From Chitinophaga eiseniae (lineage in GTDB: Bacteria > Bacteroidota > Bacteroidia > Chitinophagales > Chitinophagaceae), in NCBI RefSeq assembly GCF_012641265.1, contig NZ_JABAHZ010000013.1, positions 50,505-114,504 of the forward strand: a stretch of DNA of 64,000 nucleotides, in the 5' to 3' direction. Shown in pieces: positions 54,017 to 61,815 of this stretch (its first letter is position 1; each line of letters starts with the position of its first letter). The position numbers were made by a program, and so were the translations under genes. The notes under the pieces are model-generated. The model did not search any database. It had not been told where the DNA came from and worked only from the letters and a program-made list of their open reading frames with translations.

Positions 54017-54688
54017 TTATTGAATGCCGGCCAAAGTTTTCACGGTTTGTACCAGTTCCTCATTTAATGTTTTCACGGCCAGTGGTATTTTCCATTTGCT
54101 TTTATCCCGGATAGCCACCTGGTTGGAAATGCTGCGCAGCTGCAGGAAAGGTACGTTTTCCGTCAGGCAGGCATAGTGGAAGGCGGCGCCTTCCATGCTT
54201 TCTATGTCTGGCGAATAGCGTTGTTCCAGTCGCTGTATAGTGGGCAGGCTGCCGCTGACCAGGTTAACCGTAACACCGGTAGCAGTGGGTAGGGCAGGCA
54301 TCCAGGGGAGACCGGAAAAGGTATTGACCAGGCTGGTGCCGGTAAACGGCGCCTGGGAGGGTTGCCAGAGTTGTATATCAAATAAATCTTTAAACTGATC
54401 ATTGTCTTCTGCGCCCAGGTCGGCCAGGTATTCCTGCCGGATGAGCACTACCTGTCCCAATTCCCATTGGGGGCCAAAGGCGCCCCCAATGCCTGCCTGG
54501 ATGGCGATGTCGGGTTTATTATTGGCCAGGTGCCGGCCGAGGTGGAAAGCGGTGTGCATCATGCCAATGCCGGCGATGAGTACGTCGACTTCACAATGAG
54601 CGGCAGATAAAGTTGGGCGGTGTTGGTCCAGGAACTGTAAAAATGGCTGTATTTCCAGTGTGGTAGCCGCTGTTACCAGTAATTTCAT
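54017..54688 (-). CDS. mqnB: Futalosine hydrolase
   Basis: Cleaves futalosine (or the aminodeoxy form) in menaquinone synthesis; nucleoside phosphorylase/hydrolase fold, about 223 residues. The start at 54688 (MKLLVTAATTLEIQPFL) is chosen because the upstream in-frame ATG at 54706 lies within the promoter -7 box. AGIGGAF, DIESMEGAAFHYACL and LQLRSISNQV are typical, the Glu-Met-Glu region and the terminal Asn/Asp loop being the family active site. Linked to mqnD. Confidence 0.9.
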   Translation of the reverse strand: MKLLVTAATTLEIQPFLQFLDQHRPTLSAAHCEVDVLIAGIGMMHTAFHLGRHLANNKPDIAIQAGIGGAFGPQWELGQVVLIRQEYLADLGAEDNDQFKDLFDIQLWQPSQAPFTGTSLVNTFSGLPWMPALPTATGVTVNLVSGSLPTIQRLEQRYSPDIESMEGAAFHYACLTENVPFLQLRSISNQVAIRDKSKWKIPLAVKTLNEELVQTVKTLAGIQ

Positions 54689-54703
54689 GGGGTAAAAGTA
54701 CGG

Positions 54704-54732
54704 CAAAAATGAGAGCTTCCCATGTAAAACAA
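54704..54732 (-). promoter_or_regulatory. Promoter of mqnB-mqnD
   Basis: On the minus strand: TTG (54732-54730), 18-nt spacer, CATTTTTG (54711-54704), one mismatch to TAnnTTTG. The transcript start near 54699 is about 11 nt before the chosen ATG. Confidence 0.5.
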
Positions 54733-54752
54733 TTGACAGGAATTAGGATAAA

Positions 54753-54784
54753 TTGGCCTTACTCACTTAATAGTGGTATTTTTG
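54753..54784 (+). promoter_or_regulatory. Promoter of the 6-PTPS-like gene
   Basis: TTG (54753-54755), 21-nt spacer, TATTTTTG (54777-54784), a full -7 match. The transcript start near 54790 excludes an upstream GTG at 54773 as translation start. Confidence 0.6.
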
Positions 54785-54802
54785 CGAAAATTTTTTGCAA
54801 TA

Positions 54803-55216
54803 ATGATTTATTTAACGCGAGTAGAGAACTTCAATGCAGCGCATAAGTTATCTAACCCGGGCTGGAGCAAAGAGAAGAACGAGGAAGTTTTTGGGAAATG
54901 TGCCAACGAAAACTGGCATGGTCATAATTACGAATTACACGTCACTATAAAAGGTAATCCTGACCCGGAGACCGGGTTTGTATTCAATGCCAAGACTTTA
55001 GGCGTAATTATCCGGGATGCTGTTATTGAGAAGATCGATCACCGGAATCTCAATATGGATGTTGATTTTATGGCAGGTAAATTTACTTCCGCCGAAAACC
55101 TGTCTATTGCTATCTGGGACCAGTTGGCCAAACATCTGCCGGCAGAAGTGCAACTACACTGTATCAAGTTGTATGAAACCCCTCGCATATACGTAGAATA
55201 CTACGGAGGAAAATAG
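54803..55216 (+). CDS. 6-pyruvoyl-tetrahydropterin / 6-carboxytetrahydropterin synthase family
   Basis: T-fold pterin enzyme acting on dihydroneopterin triphosphate, about 137 residues. The start is the ATG at 54803 (MIYLTRVENFNAAHKL). A GTG ten codons upstream is ruled out by the promoter. The zinc histidines are in FNAAHKL and WHGHNYELHV; the catalytic cysteine is in FGKCANENWHGHNY, spaced as in eukaryote-like 6-PTPS. It lies next to folE, which makes its substrate. The product may be a tetrahydropterin or the QueD product for 7-deazaguanine; the sequence does not decide. Confidence 0.87.
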   Translation: MIYLTRVENFNAAHKLSNPGWSKEKNEEVFGKCANENWHGHNYELHVTIKGNPDPETGFVFNAKTLGVIIRDAVIEKIDHRNLNMDVDFMAGKFTSAENLSIAIWDQLAKHLPAEVQLHCIKLYETPRIYVEYYGGK

Positions 55217-55268
55217 TGGAAACGGATACGTATATGCCGGCCTTGGAATTTATTAAAATCATATAAGA

Positions 55269-55856
55269 ATGGCATATAATAAGATTGAAACATACGATGA
55301 TAAGATCACGTCCGGTCTTGTAGAGAATTATAGGGAATGCCTGCAATTATTGGGAGAAGATCCTGATCGGGAAGGCTTGCAAAAAACGCCGGAACGTATG
55401 GCTAAGGCGATGCAGGTGCTTACACAAGGGTATCAGTCAGACGCTAAAGCAATATTGGAAGGCGCCCGGTTTACCGAAGCATATAGTGAAATGGTGATCG
55501 TAAAAGATATAGAATTGTATTCTATGTGTGAACACCATATGCTGCCCTTCTTTGGAAAGGCGCATGTAGCCTATATTCCCAACGGATATATTACCGGACT
55601 GAGTAAAATAGCCAGGGTAGTGGATGTATTTGCCCGCCGCCTGCAGGTGCAGGAGCGCTTAACGCATCAGATCCTGGATGCTATCCAGGAAACGCTCCAG
55701 CCACAAGGCGTAGCGGTAGTGATCGAAGCCCAGCATCTCTGTATGATGATGCGTGGCGTACAAAAGCAAAACTCTGTTACCACTACTTCCGCTTTCAGCG
55801 GACAATTTGAGAACGGTACTACCAGGGCCGAATTCCTCAAGCTGATAGGCAGATAG
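55269..55856 (+). CDS. folE: GTP cyclohydrolase I
   Basis: Converts GTP to 7,8-dihydroneopterin triphosphate, first step of folate, tetrahydropterin and deazaguanine routes. 195 residues. SMCEHHMLPFFGKAHVAYIP carries the zinc ligands (Cys and His), and GLSKIARVVDVFARRLQVQE and QHLCMMMRGV are family signatures. It is 52 bp after the 6-PTPS-like gene and probably co-transcribed. An 82-nt hairpin follows. Confidence 0.96.
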   Translation: MAYNKIETYDDKITSGLVENYRECLQLLGEDPDREGLQKTPERMAKAMQVLTQGYQSDAKAILEGARFTEAYSEMVIVKDIELYSMCEHHMLPFFGKAHVAYIPNGYITGLSKIARVVDVFARRLQVQERLTHQILDAIQETLQPQGVAVVIEAQHLCMMMRGVQKQNSVTTTSAFSGQFENGTTRAEFLKLIGR

Positions 55857-55872
55857 AAAGCATTATACCTAT

Positions 55873-55954
55873 TTTAGGGACGCTCAGATTTTATTTTTTG
55901 GATAGCACTGTTACACAGTGCTACCGGGAAAAATGAAATTTGAGGGTCCCTAAA
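55873..55954. repeat. 82-nt imperfect palindrome between folE and fabD
   Basis: Two roughly 40-nt arms (from 55873 and to 55954) are near-complementary. They end in a perfect 8-bp stem AGCACTGT / ACAGTGCT with a 3-nt loop (55912-55914), and the outer ends TTTAGGGAC / GTCCCTAAA are also perfect. No T run follows. It could be a MITE or REP-like element, or a structured RNA. No second copy was seen in this window. Confidence 0.6.
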
Positions 55955-55976
55955 TAATTTATAATTCTTTTACTTG

Positions 55977-55984
55977 TATATTTG
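55977..55984 (+). promoter_or_regulatory. -7 box upstream of fabD
   Basis: TATATTTG, exact TAnnTTTG, 41 bp before the fabD ATG. No convincing -33 element. Confidence 0.45.
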
Positions 55985-56025
55985 GAAAATTTTAATTTGA
56001 TAAGCTAAAACTATAATATCTCCAC

Positions 56026-56916
56026 ATGAAGCATGCTTACGTATTTCCCGGACAAGGTTCCCAGTTTCCGGGAATGGGCAAAAACCTGTATGACACCAAT
56101 GCAAAAGCAAAAGAACTTTTTGAACAGGCTAATAACATCTTAGGATTCCGCATTTCTGATATCATGTTTACCGGTACAGAAGAAGATCTGAAACAAACCA
56201 ATGTTACCCAGCCTGCTGTATTCCTGCATGCAGTAATTGCCTTTTTGTGCACCGAACATTCACAGCCTGAAATGGTAGCCGGCCATTCTCTCGGTGAGTT
56301 TTCCGCACTCGTAGCCAATGGTGTATTGTCGTTTGAAGCAGCCCTGAAACTGGTAGCTATCCGCGCTAATGCCATGCAGAAAGCATGTGAACTGCAACCA
56401 TCCACCATGGCCGCCGTACTGGCCCTGGCGGATGAAAAAGTAGAAGAGATCTGTGCTGCTGTTACCGCCGAAACCGGCGAAATAGTGGTGCCAGCCAACT
56501 ATAACTGTCCCGGGCAACTGGTTATTTCAGGAAGCCTCAAAGGCGTAGAAATTGCCTGTGAAAGAATGAAGGCTGCCGGCGCCAAGAGAGCGCTGATTTT
56601 ACCGGTAGGTGGTGCATTCCACTCCCCGCTGATGGCGCCTGCCAAAGAAGAACTGAAAGCAGCCATCGAAACTACTGCCTTTAATACGCCTTCCTGCCCC
56701 GTATATCAGAACGTGGCAGCAGCGGCAGTAACCGATCCTGCACAAATCAAACAAAACCTCATTGATCAGCTGACCGGCGCGGTTAAATGGACACAGTCTG
56801 TACAAGCCATGGTAGCGGATGGGGCGAAAGAGTTTACCGAAGTAGGTCCTGGTAAAGTATTACAGGGATTGATCCAGAAGATTAACAAAGACACCGTGGT
56901 AAACGGTATTAACTAA
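56026..56916 (+). CDS. fabD: Malonyl-CoA:ACP transacylase
   Basis: Loads malonyl groups onto acyl carrier protein for fatty acid synthesis, 296 residues. YVFPGQGSQFPGMGK is the oxyanion/substrate loop and GHSLGEFSAL carries the nucleophile serine (S88). GGAFHSPLM holds the catalytic histidine and NYNCPGQLVISG is typical. A single gene with its own -7 box and a strong hairpin after it. Confidence 0.96.
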   Translation: MKHAYVFPGQGSQFPGMGKNLYDTNAKAKELFEQANNILGFRISDIMFTGTEEDLKQTNVTQPAVFLHAVIAFLCTEHSQPEMVAGHSLGEFSALVANGVLSFEAALKLVAIRANAMQKACELQPSTMAAVLALADEKVEEICAAVTAETGEIVVPANYNCPGQLVISGSLKGVEIACERMKAAGAKRALILPVGGAFHSPLMAPAKEELKAAIETTAFNTPSCPVYQNVAAAAVTDPAQIKQNLIDQLTGAVKWTQSVQAMVADGAKEFTEVGPGKVLQGLIQKINKDTVVNGIN

Positions 56917-56926
56917 GGATATGATT

Positions 56927-56972
56927 TAAAAGTAAAAAGCGAATAACGGAAGTTATTCGCTTTTTACTTTTA
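56927..56972. terminator. Bidirectional terminator between fabD and the two-domain GNAT gene
   Basis: Perfect 21-bp stem (56927-56947 with 56952-56972) and a GGAA loop. The A- and T-rich outer parts serve both strands of the convergent pair. Confidence 0.85.
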
Positions 56973-56975
56973 GCC

Positions 56976-57821
56976 TTACAACGTCAACACCATCTCATAT
57001 TGCGATAGGTATTGTTCCAGGCCTGCACGCTCCAGGAATAGCCCTATTTCCGGGAAATTTTCATCAATATTAATGATGGTAAAAGGACCGTCGAGACTGG
57101 TGGCTGCATATTGAAGCAGGGTACTGCCCACACCCTGTCGCCGGAAGCGGGGATGTACCGCTATATTACGGATCCGGCGTGTATCGCGGTGTACACTGAT
57201 ATAGCCAACTGTTTCTCCGCCTATCGCTGCTTCCCAGGTGGTGGTAAACGGCGCTTCCCTGAGTAGCGTACTCACAGAATTAGACCAGGTGGGTACCATA
57301 TCCATAAATGTTGCCAGCAGTGACCAGTCGGGTGTTTTATTTTCTTTTACAGAGATGCCTACCGGGATTTTACCGATGTGGATGTTACCCTTGTAGGCAT
57401 TGATCGTTCTTATTTTTTCAAAACCGGTGCTACTATAGGCTTTGATAGCAGGGATATTGCTGCTGATCACTTCCAGTATTATTTTCTGAATACCCTGTTG
57501 CTGGTAACGGGGAATGAAATGATCATACATCTGCTGCACCAGGCGTTGTCCGCGATAACCGGGAATAACGCCGGTACCGCCATTATACAACATGGTGGGA
57601 TGCAGGTGGTCGTCTGGTGCATGTAAAATAAATCCTCCCAGTTCATTGCCCGCAAAGGCGCCAATGGAATAATCCCGGTGCAGGTTTTCGCCCTGTATTT
57701 TTTGTTCCATGATGGAAGGAGTAAGGTGCAGGGGAACTATATAATCGCTGAATGCAGTATTGAAAGCGTCGCACAGCGCGGGGGTAGCGACTTGTTGCAA
57801 TGTTCTGAAATCAATTGTCAT
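56976..57821 (-). CDS. GNAT N-acetyltransferase, two-domain
   Basis: 281 residues with two GNAT-like halves. The N half (about 5-150) has GGTGVIPGYRGQRLVQQMYDHF, an acetyl-CoA-binding V-x-x-x-x-RG-x-G/R motif, and the C half has NIAVHPRFRRQGVGSTLLQY (about 215-240). Family members acylate small molecules or proteins; the substrate is unknown. It lies downstream of another GNAT gene (73 bp gap with a 12-bp inverted repeat). Confidence 0.85.
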   Translation of the reverse strand: MTIDFRTLQQVATPALCDAFNTAFSDYIVPLHLTPSIMEQKIQGENLHRDYSIGAFAGNELGGFILHAPDDHLHPTMLYNGGTGVIPGYRGQRLVQQMYDHFIPRYQQQGIQKIILEVISSNIPAIKAYSSTGFEKIRTINAYKGNIHIGKIPVGISVKENKTPDWSLLATFMDMVPTWSNSVSTLLREAPFTTTWEAAIGGETVGYISVHRDTRRIRNIAVHPRFRRQGVGSTLLQYAATSLDGPFTIINIDENFPEIGLFLERAGLEQYLSQYEMVLTL

Positions 57822-57829
57822 AACGGAAT

Positions 57830-57869
57830 GGGTATATCCTCAATATTAGCAAGGATGGAGGATATACCC
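57830..57869. promoter_or_regulatory. 12-bp inverted repeat in front of the two-domain GNAT gene
   Basis: Perfect arms GGGTATATCCTC (57830-57841) and GAGGATATACCC (57858-57869), 16-nt spacer, beginning 9 bp before the downstream ATG on the minus strand. It has no U tract, so operator or leader hairpin is more likely than terminator. Confidence 0.45.
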
Positions 57870-57894
57870 TTCCAGAATTATATGAACGGAAAAA

Positions 57895-58362
57895 TTATCG
57901 TAGTTCGATGGCTACGTTTATCCATTCCGGGTCGAATTTGTTCGTGTAATTTTTATAGAAATTGATCGCAGGAGTATTCCATTCCAGCACCTGGAAGGTA
58001 ATGCCACTGAATTGTTTTTCTCCGGCTTCCAAAATCAGCTGATCAAAGAGTAATTTACCCAGTCCCTTACCACGCCATTCACGGGTAACAATAATATCTT
58101 CCAGGTACATACGGCATCCTTTCCAGGTTGAATAACGGATATAGTACAACGCCATACCATGGATCATTTCCCGGCCTTCCACCATAGTGGTAGCTACAAA
58201 CGCTTTCCATACCGGATGAGGGCCAAAGCCCGATTCTTCGAAATGGGCCATGGTGACAGTTACTTCTTCCGATGCTTTTTCATATTCCGCCAGTTCGCGG
58301 ATCAGCTCCATCAAACGGGGGCAATCCTCTTTTCGTGCAACCCTTAACGTTATATCTTCCAT
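57895..58362 (-). CDS. GNAT N-acetyltransferase, diamine/SSAT-like
   Basis: 155 residues, a single GNAT domain. LEDIIVTREWRGKGLGKLLF is the acetyl-CoA-binding motif, and LEWNTPAINFYKNYTNKFDPEW is like the spermidine/spermine (diamine) acetyltransferase group. The start MEDITLRVARKEDCPRLMEL is typical. Substrate inferred only. First of two acetyltransferase genes on this strand. Confidence 0.85.
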   Translation of the reverse strand: MEDITLRVARKEDCPRLMELIRELAEYEKASEEVTVTMAHFEESGFGPHPVWKAFVATTMVEGREMIHGMALYYIRYSTWKGCRMYLEDIIVTREWRGKGLGKLLFDQLILEAGEKQFSGITFQVLEWNTPAINFYKNYTNKFDPEWINVAIELR

Positions 58363-58575
58363 AGCTGTAAATGTTATGCCGGTGAACCGGCGCTTTGTTT
58401 TAAAATGCCGGGTGCAAAATAATCAAAATTGTGTGGATCCACTGTATTCCAATACAGGCATTGGGTATACTACCGGGGCGACAGGAAGATTGGTAAAATA
58501 TCATATGCTAAAATGAAAAACAATATTGTAATTTGGAAGGTGTTTACCAGGGCGTGACTATTAATCTCTTTTAAC

Positions 58576-59067
58576 ATGAAAAATTTGCTTGTGCATTTGG
58601 CTGCGCATAATCATTGGGCTAATCAGCAGCTGGTGAAGGGATTAGGGAAGTTAACAACGGAGCAATTGGACCAGGAGCTGGGAGGGCGTTTTTCTACCCT
58701 GCGGAAAGCGGTTTATCACTTATGGTCGGAGGAAAGTTGCTGGTACCAGCGTTTGCAGCTGGTAGAAAAGACCACAGATCCTACAACCGGCTTTAACGAT
58801 TCTTTTGCGGCGGCCTGCGCAGCCTGGCTGAAGCAATCGGCATTACTGGAAGAGTGGGTAGCAAAGGCTCCCCAGGTGCGGTTGAACCATACGATTGCCT
58901 ATACCCTCAAAAAGAGTGAGCATTATAAGATAGCCGTGGAGGATGCCATCGTCCAGGTATGCACCAATAGTACCTTTTACCGTGGTCAACTGGTATATAT
59001 GTTAGCGCAGTTGGGTATTCACCGGTTACCGGCTGTGGAATACAGCCGTTTTAAGCCTAAAAAGTAG
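58576..59067 (+). CDS. DinB-like four-helix-bundle protein with altered metal site
   Basis: 163 residues of the DinB/YfiT type: four helices with HNHWANQQLVKGL at the start and YHLWSEESCWYQRL carrying the first histidine (H48). In the last helix the usual NHxxxHRGQ reads CTNSTFYRGQLVYM, so the two histidine positions are N131 and Y135. Metal binding of the normal kind is therefore unlikely. Members are often metal-dependent thiol (bacillithiol-type) transferases or of unknown function; here the role is open. Confidence 0.78.
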   Translation: MKNLLVHLAAHNHWANQQLVKGLGKLTTEQLDQELGGRFSTLRKAVYHLWSEESCWYQRLQLVEKTTDPTTGFNDSFAAACAAWLKQSALLEEWVAKAPQVRLNHTIAYTLKKSEHYKIAVEDAIVQVCTNSTFYRGQLVYMLAQLGIHRLPAVEYSRFKPKK

Positions 59068-59113
59068 GCTGGTTTTATTATTTTTACCGATCTTTTGCCT
59101 TTAAAGTTCCATT

Positions 59114-59809
59114 ATGAATGCTGCCTCCTTTTATGCGAAGGCTCCCAGGCACCTGGTAGCAGTAGATTGTATCATCTTCGGCTTTGATGAAGGCCGGTTG
59201 AAATTGTTGATCATGCAACGTAAAGTAGCCCCTATGGCGGGCGAATGGTCGTTGGTGGGCGGTTTTGTGCAGGAAGAAGAGAGCACGGACGAAGCGGCAG
59301 CACGTGTATTGGAGCATACTACCGGGCTTAATGACATTTATATGAACCAGCTGCATTGCTATGGTGATGTGGCCCGCGATACCGGCGCCCGGGTAATTTC
59401 GGTCGCCTATTATGCCCTGATCCGTATTACTAATCACGATAAACCGCTGGCCAGGGAGCATGGCGCCCACTGGCTGGAATTACATGAAATCCCCGACCTG
59501 ATTTTTGATCATGGAAAGATGATTGAAGATGCGCTGACCGCCTTGCGTAATAATGCCCAGTTCCATCCTATTGGTTTCGAACTGCTGCCGGAAAAATTCA
59601 CCCTCTCTCAGCTCAGGTGCCTGTATGAAGAAATTTACCGGAAAACCCTGGATAAGCGCAATTTCCGCAAGAAAATTCTCTCCCTGGATGTAATGGAAAA
59701 ACTGGATGAAAAAGACAAAACATCTTCCAAGAAAGGAGCACATCTGTATCGCTTTGATCCTGAAAAATATGAAGCACTGAAACGCAAAGGACTGGTCTTT
59801 GAGATCTAG
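59114..59809 (+). CDS. Nudix-fold probable transcriptional regulator (NrtR/AraR-like)
   Basis: 231 residues: an N-terminal Nudix domain (about 10-150) and a C-terminal winged-helix region (about 155-231, FTLSQLRCLYEEIYRKTLDK). The Nudix box begins GGFVQEEES but its REUxEE part reads RVLEHTTG, lacking the catalytic glutamates. It therefore probably senses a ligand rather than hydrolysing one. Related two-domain proteins regulate NAD or arabinose genes. Target genes are not apparent next to it. Confidence 0.82.
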   Translation: MNAASFYAKAPRHLVAVDCIIFGFDEGRLKLLIMQRKVAPMAGEWSLVGGFVQEEESTDEAAARVLEHTTGLNDIYMNQLHCYGDVARDTGARVISVAYYALIRITNHDKPLAREHGAHWLELHEIPDLIFDHGKMIEDALTALRNNAQFHPIGFELLPEKFTLSQLRCLYEEIYRKTLDKRNFRKKILSLDVMEKLDEKDKTSSKKGAHLYRFDPEKYEALKRKGLVFEI

Positions 59810-59843
59810 TTTGTAAAATGAACAAAATGGATGACAGTCGGCA

Positions 59844-59866
59844 CCGTAAATACCGCTATTTTACGG
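59844..59866. other. Small hairpin upstream of the first kinase gene
   Basis: CCGTAAATA (59844-59852) and TATTTTACGG (59857-59866) pair with one bulge around a CCGC loop, 17 bp before the ATG. No T run follows. Possibly a leader hairpin. Confidence 0.3.
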
Positions 59867-59883
59867 GCAGTTGACTTCCAGAT

Positions 59884-61815
59884 ATGTCCCGTTTGCGTTA
59901 CATGGCGCTTTCCTGCCTGTTACTGATCACCGGGGGATTGTACGCCCAGCAGAATGAAATTACAAACATTAAGCATGCGTTACCGACAATAACGGATAGC
60001 ATGAAGTATGTAGACGCGCTAAACCGCCTGTCTGCCTGCTACATTCCCTGTCAGCTCGACAGCAGCGGGATTTACGCCACTGCCGCCAATACCATTGCTA
60101 CGAGTATTGGCTATGAAAAAGGCCAACGCAATGCCTTACGGGGTCTTGGTCGTTATTACTCCCTCCGGCCTCACCGCTATTTATCCTTTCTATTTTATGG
60201 AAAAGCATTGGAAGCAAGTCGCACTGCCGGCGACTCTGCCGGGGTAGTAGCCGCCCTGATGAATATTGGCAATTATTATCAATACCAGGGTAACCATCCG
60301 GCTGCACAATATTATGTAAGCAAAGCGCTGAAAGTAGCCTGGGATCAGCATCTCGACTCTCTTCGGGCCTGGGTGTTAATCAACTACTATATGATCAACG
60401 CTGCGGATACCAGCGTGCTGCCTGTGGCACAGAAAGCCCTGCAACAGGCAGTAGCACTGACTTCTCAGTATAACGACTACCTGGGTAGTTTATACGTAAA
60501 GCTATTCCTGGCAAATGAAACGCTACGGGCCGGGAATGTTCCCGCCGCAGAAGCGCAGCTGAAAGGAGTGATAGCCACCGCCGATCATCAGGGCCTGAAT
60601 TATATCGCCATGTACGCCTGTACGCAATTGGCCGGGTATCTCATCTGGCAGAGAAGGCCGGATTCCTTACAATATCAGCAGCGGTCGCTTAGTTATGCAG
60701 TGGCAGGAGGGTATACAGGACTGATGCTGCCGGTCATTACTACGTTGTTCAACTGGTATCAGCAGCAGCAGGATTCGCTGCGGGCGGCCAGCTACAGCCA
60801 GCTGGCATTGCAGGTAATGCAACAACAGCAGGAAGATATACAGGAGGGGGAAGCAGACTACCTGTCTTATGTTTTCGGCGATGAGTTGATGGATTCGCTG
60901 CGTATGCAATACCAGCTGCAACATGCTAAACTGCAGCAAGGCAAAAGCAACAACTATTTCTGGTATTACCAGGTGATCATCATCACCGCCATTGCTATAC
61001 TATTGGCTATTTTGTTGCTGTATTTTGTGCGCGCATACCGTCTTTCGCATATGAATGCAGCCAGTATGGCCGTTTTGCGGGAAGAAATCCGTAAAGGTAA
61101 TAAAGCGTTGCAGGAAAGCGATGATTTTAAGAATAAGCTGATTTCTATGATTGCGCATGATTTCAGAACGCCCCTGCATAACATTGTTAATATCACCGGG
61201 TTTATAGAAGAGGAAGCGCTGACAGTAACAGACGCTGCCGATATGATCCTGCAGGTAGAAACCAGTGCTGCGGCTACGCTCACCGTATTCGAAGAAATAT
61301 TGGCGTGGATACGTACCCAGTTATCAGGTTTTGTATATCGTCCCGGAATTTTCCTGTTGTCAGATATGATCGATACAACCGTCAATACCCTGCATCATTT
61401 ACTGGCAGAAAAAGATATCCAGGTACAGAAAGAAATCCCGGATGCGATTACGGTGAATGCAGATTATGAAATGCTGCAGTTCATTCACCGTAATTTTTTG
61501 CATAATGCGATCAAATTTTCACCGAAACATAGTACTATAACTGTAACGGCTATACGTGAAAAGGAATGGCTGCAGGTAGCCTTTAAAGATGCCGGTACCG
61601 GTATAGATACAACGGTATTATCCAGGTTGTTTAGCTGGAACAGCCAGGCAGAGCAACAGGAACGGCCCGGAAAAGGCGCCGGTGTTGCATTGATTATCTG
61701 TAAAGACTTTATTGAAAAAATGGGCGGAACTATTAGCGCCAATAATAACCAGGATAGAGGAAGCACTTTTTATTACCGGTTGCCGGAGGCAAAGAAAATG
61801 GTATTGAGGAAGTAA
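59884..61815 (+). CDS. TPR-containing membrane sensor histidine kinase
   Basis: 643 residues. Signal peptide (about 1-21), periplasmic TPR-like sensor (about 25-350), one membrane helix (about 360-383) and a coiled coil. The HisKA segment has SMIAHDFRTPL (H425), the ATPase domain an N box HNAIKFSP (N541), G1 DAGTGI (from D569) and G2 GKGAGVALI (about 596-604). All motifs for autophosphorylation are present. No response regulator is adjacent inside the window. The stop TAA shares its last base with the next ATG (61815). Confidence 0.88.
   Translation: MSRLRYMALSCLLLITGGLYAQQNEITNIKHALPTITDSMKYVDALNRLSACYIPCQLDSSGIYATAANTIATSIGYEKGQRNALRGLGRYYSLRPHRYLSFLFYGKALEASRTAGDSAGVVAALMNIGNYYQYQGNHPAAQYYVSKALKVAWDQHLDSLRAWVLINYYMINAADTSVLPVAQKALQQAVALTSQYNDYLGSLYVKLFLANETLRAGNVPAAEAQLKGVIATADHQGLNYIAMYACTQLAGYLIWQRRPDSLQYQQRSLSYAVAGGYTGLMLPVITTLFNWYQQQQDSLRAASYSQLALQVMQQQQEDIQEGEADYLSYVFGDELMDSLRMQYQLQHAKLQQGKSNNYFWYYQVIIITAIAILLAILLLYFVRAYRLSHMNAASMAVLREEIRKGNKALQESDDFKNKLISMIAHDFRTPLHNIVNITGFIEEEALTVTDAADMILQVETSAAATLTVFEEILAWIRTQLSGFVYRPGIFLLSDMIDTTVNTLHHLLAEKDIQVQKEIPDAITVNADYEMLQFIHRNFLHNAIKFSPKHSTITVTAIREKEWLQVAFKDAGTGIDTTVLSRLFSWNSQAEQQERPGKGAGVALIICKDFIEKMGGTISANNNQDRGSTFYYRLPEAKKMVLRK

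Noticed and set aside
54773..54802. GTG start ten codons upstream of the 6-PTPS-like gene
   Set aside because: It overlaps the -7 box and precedes the predicted transcript start.
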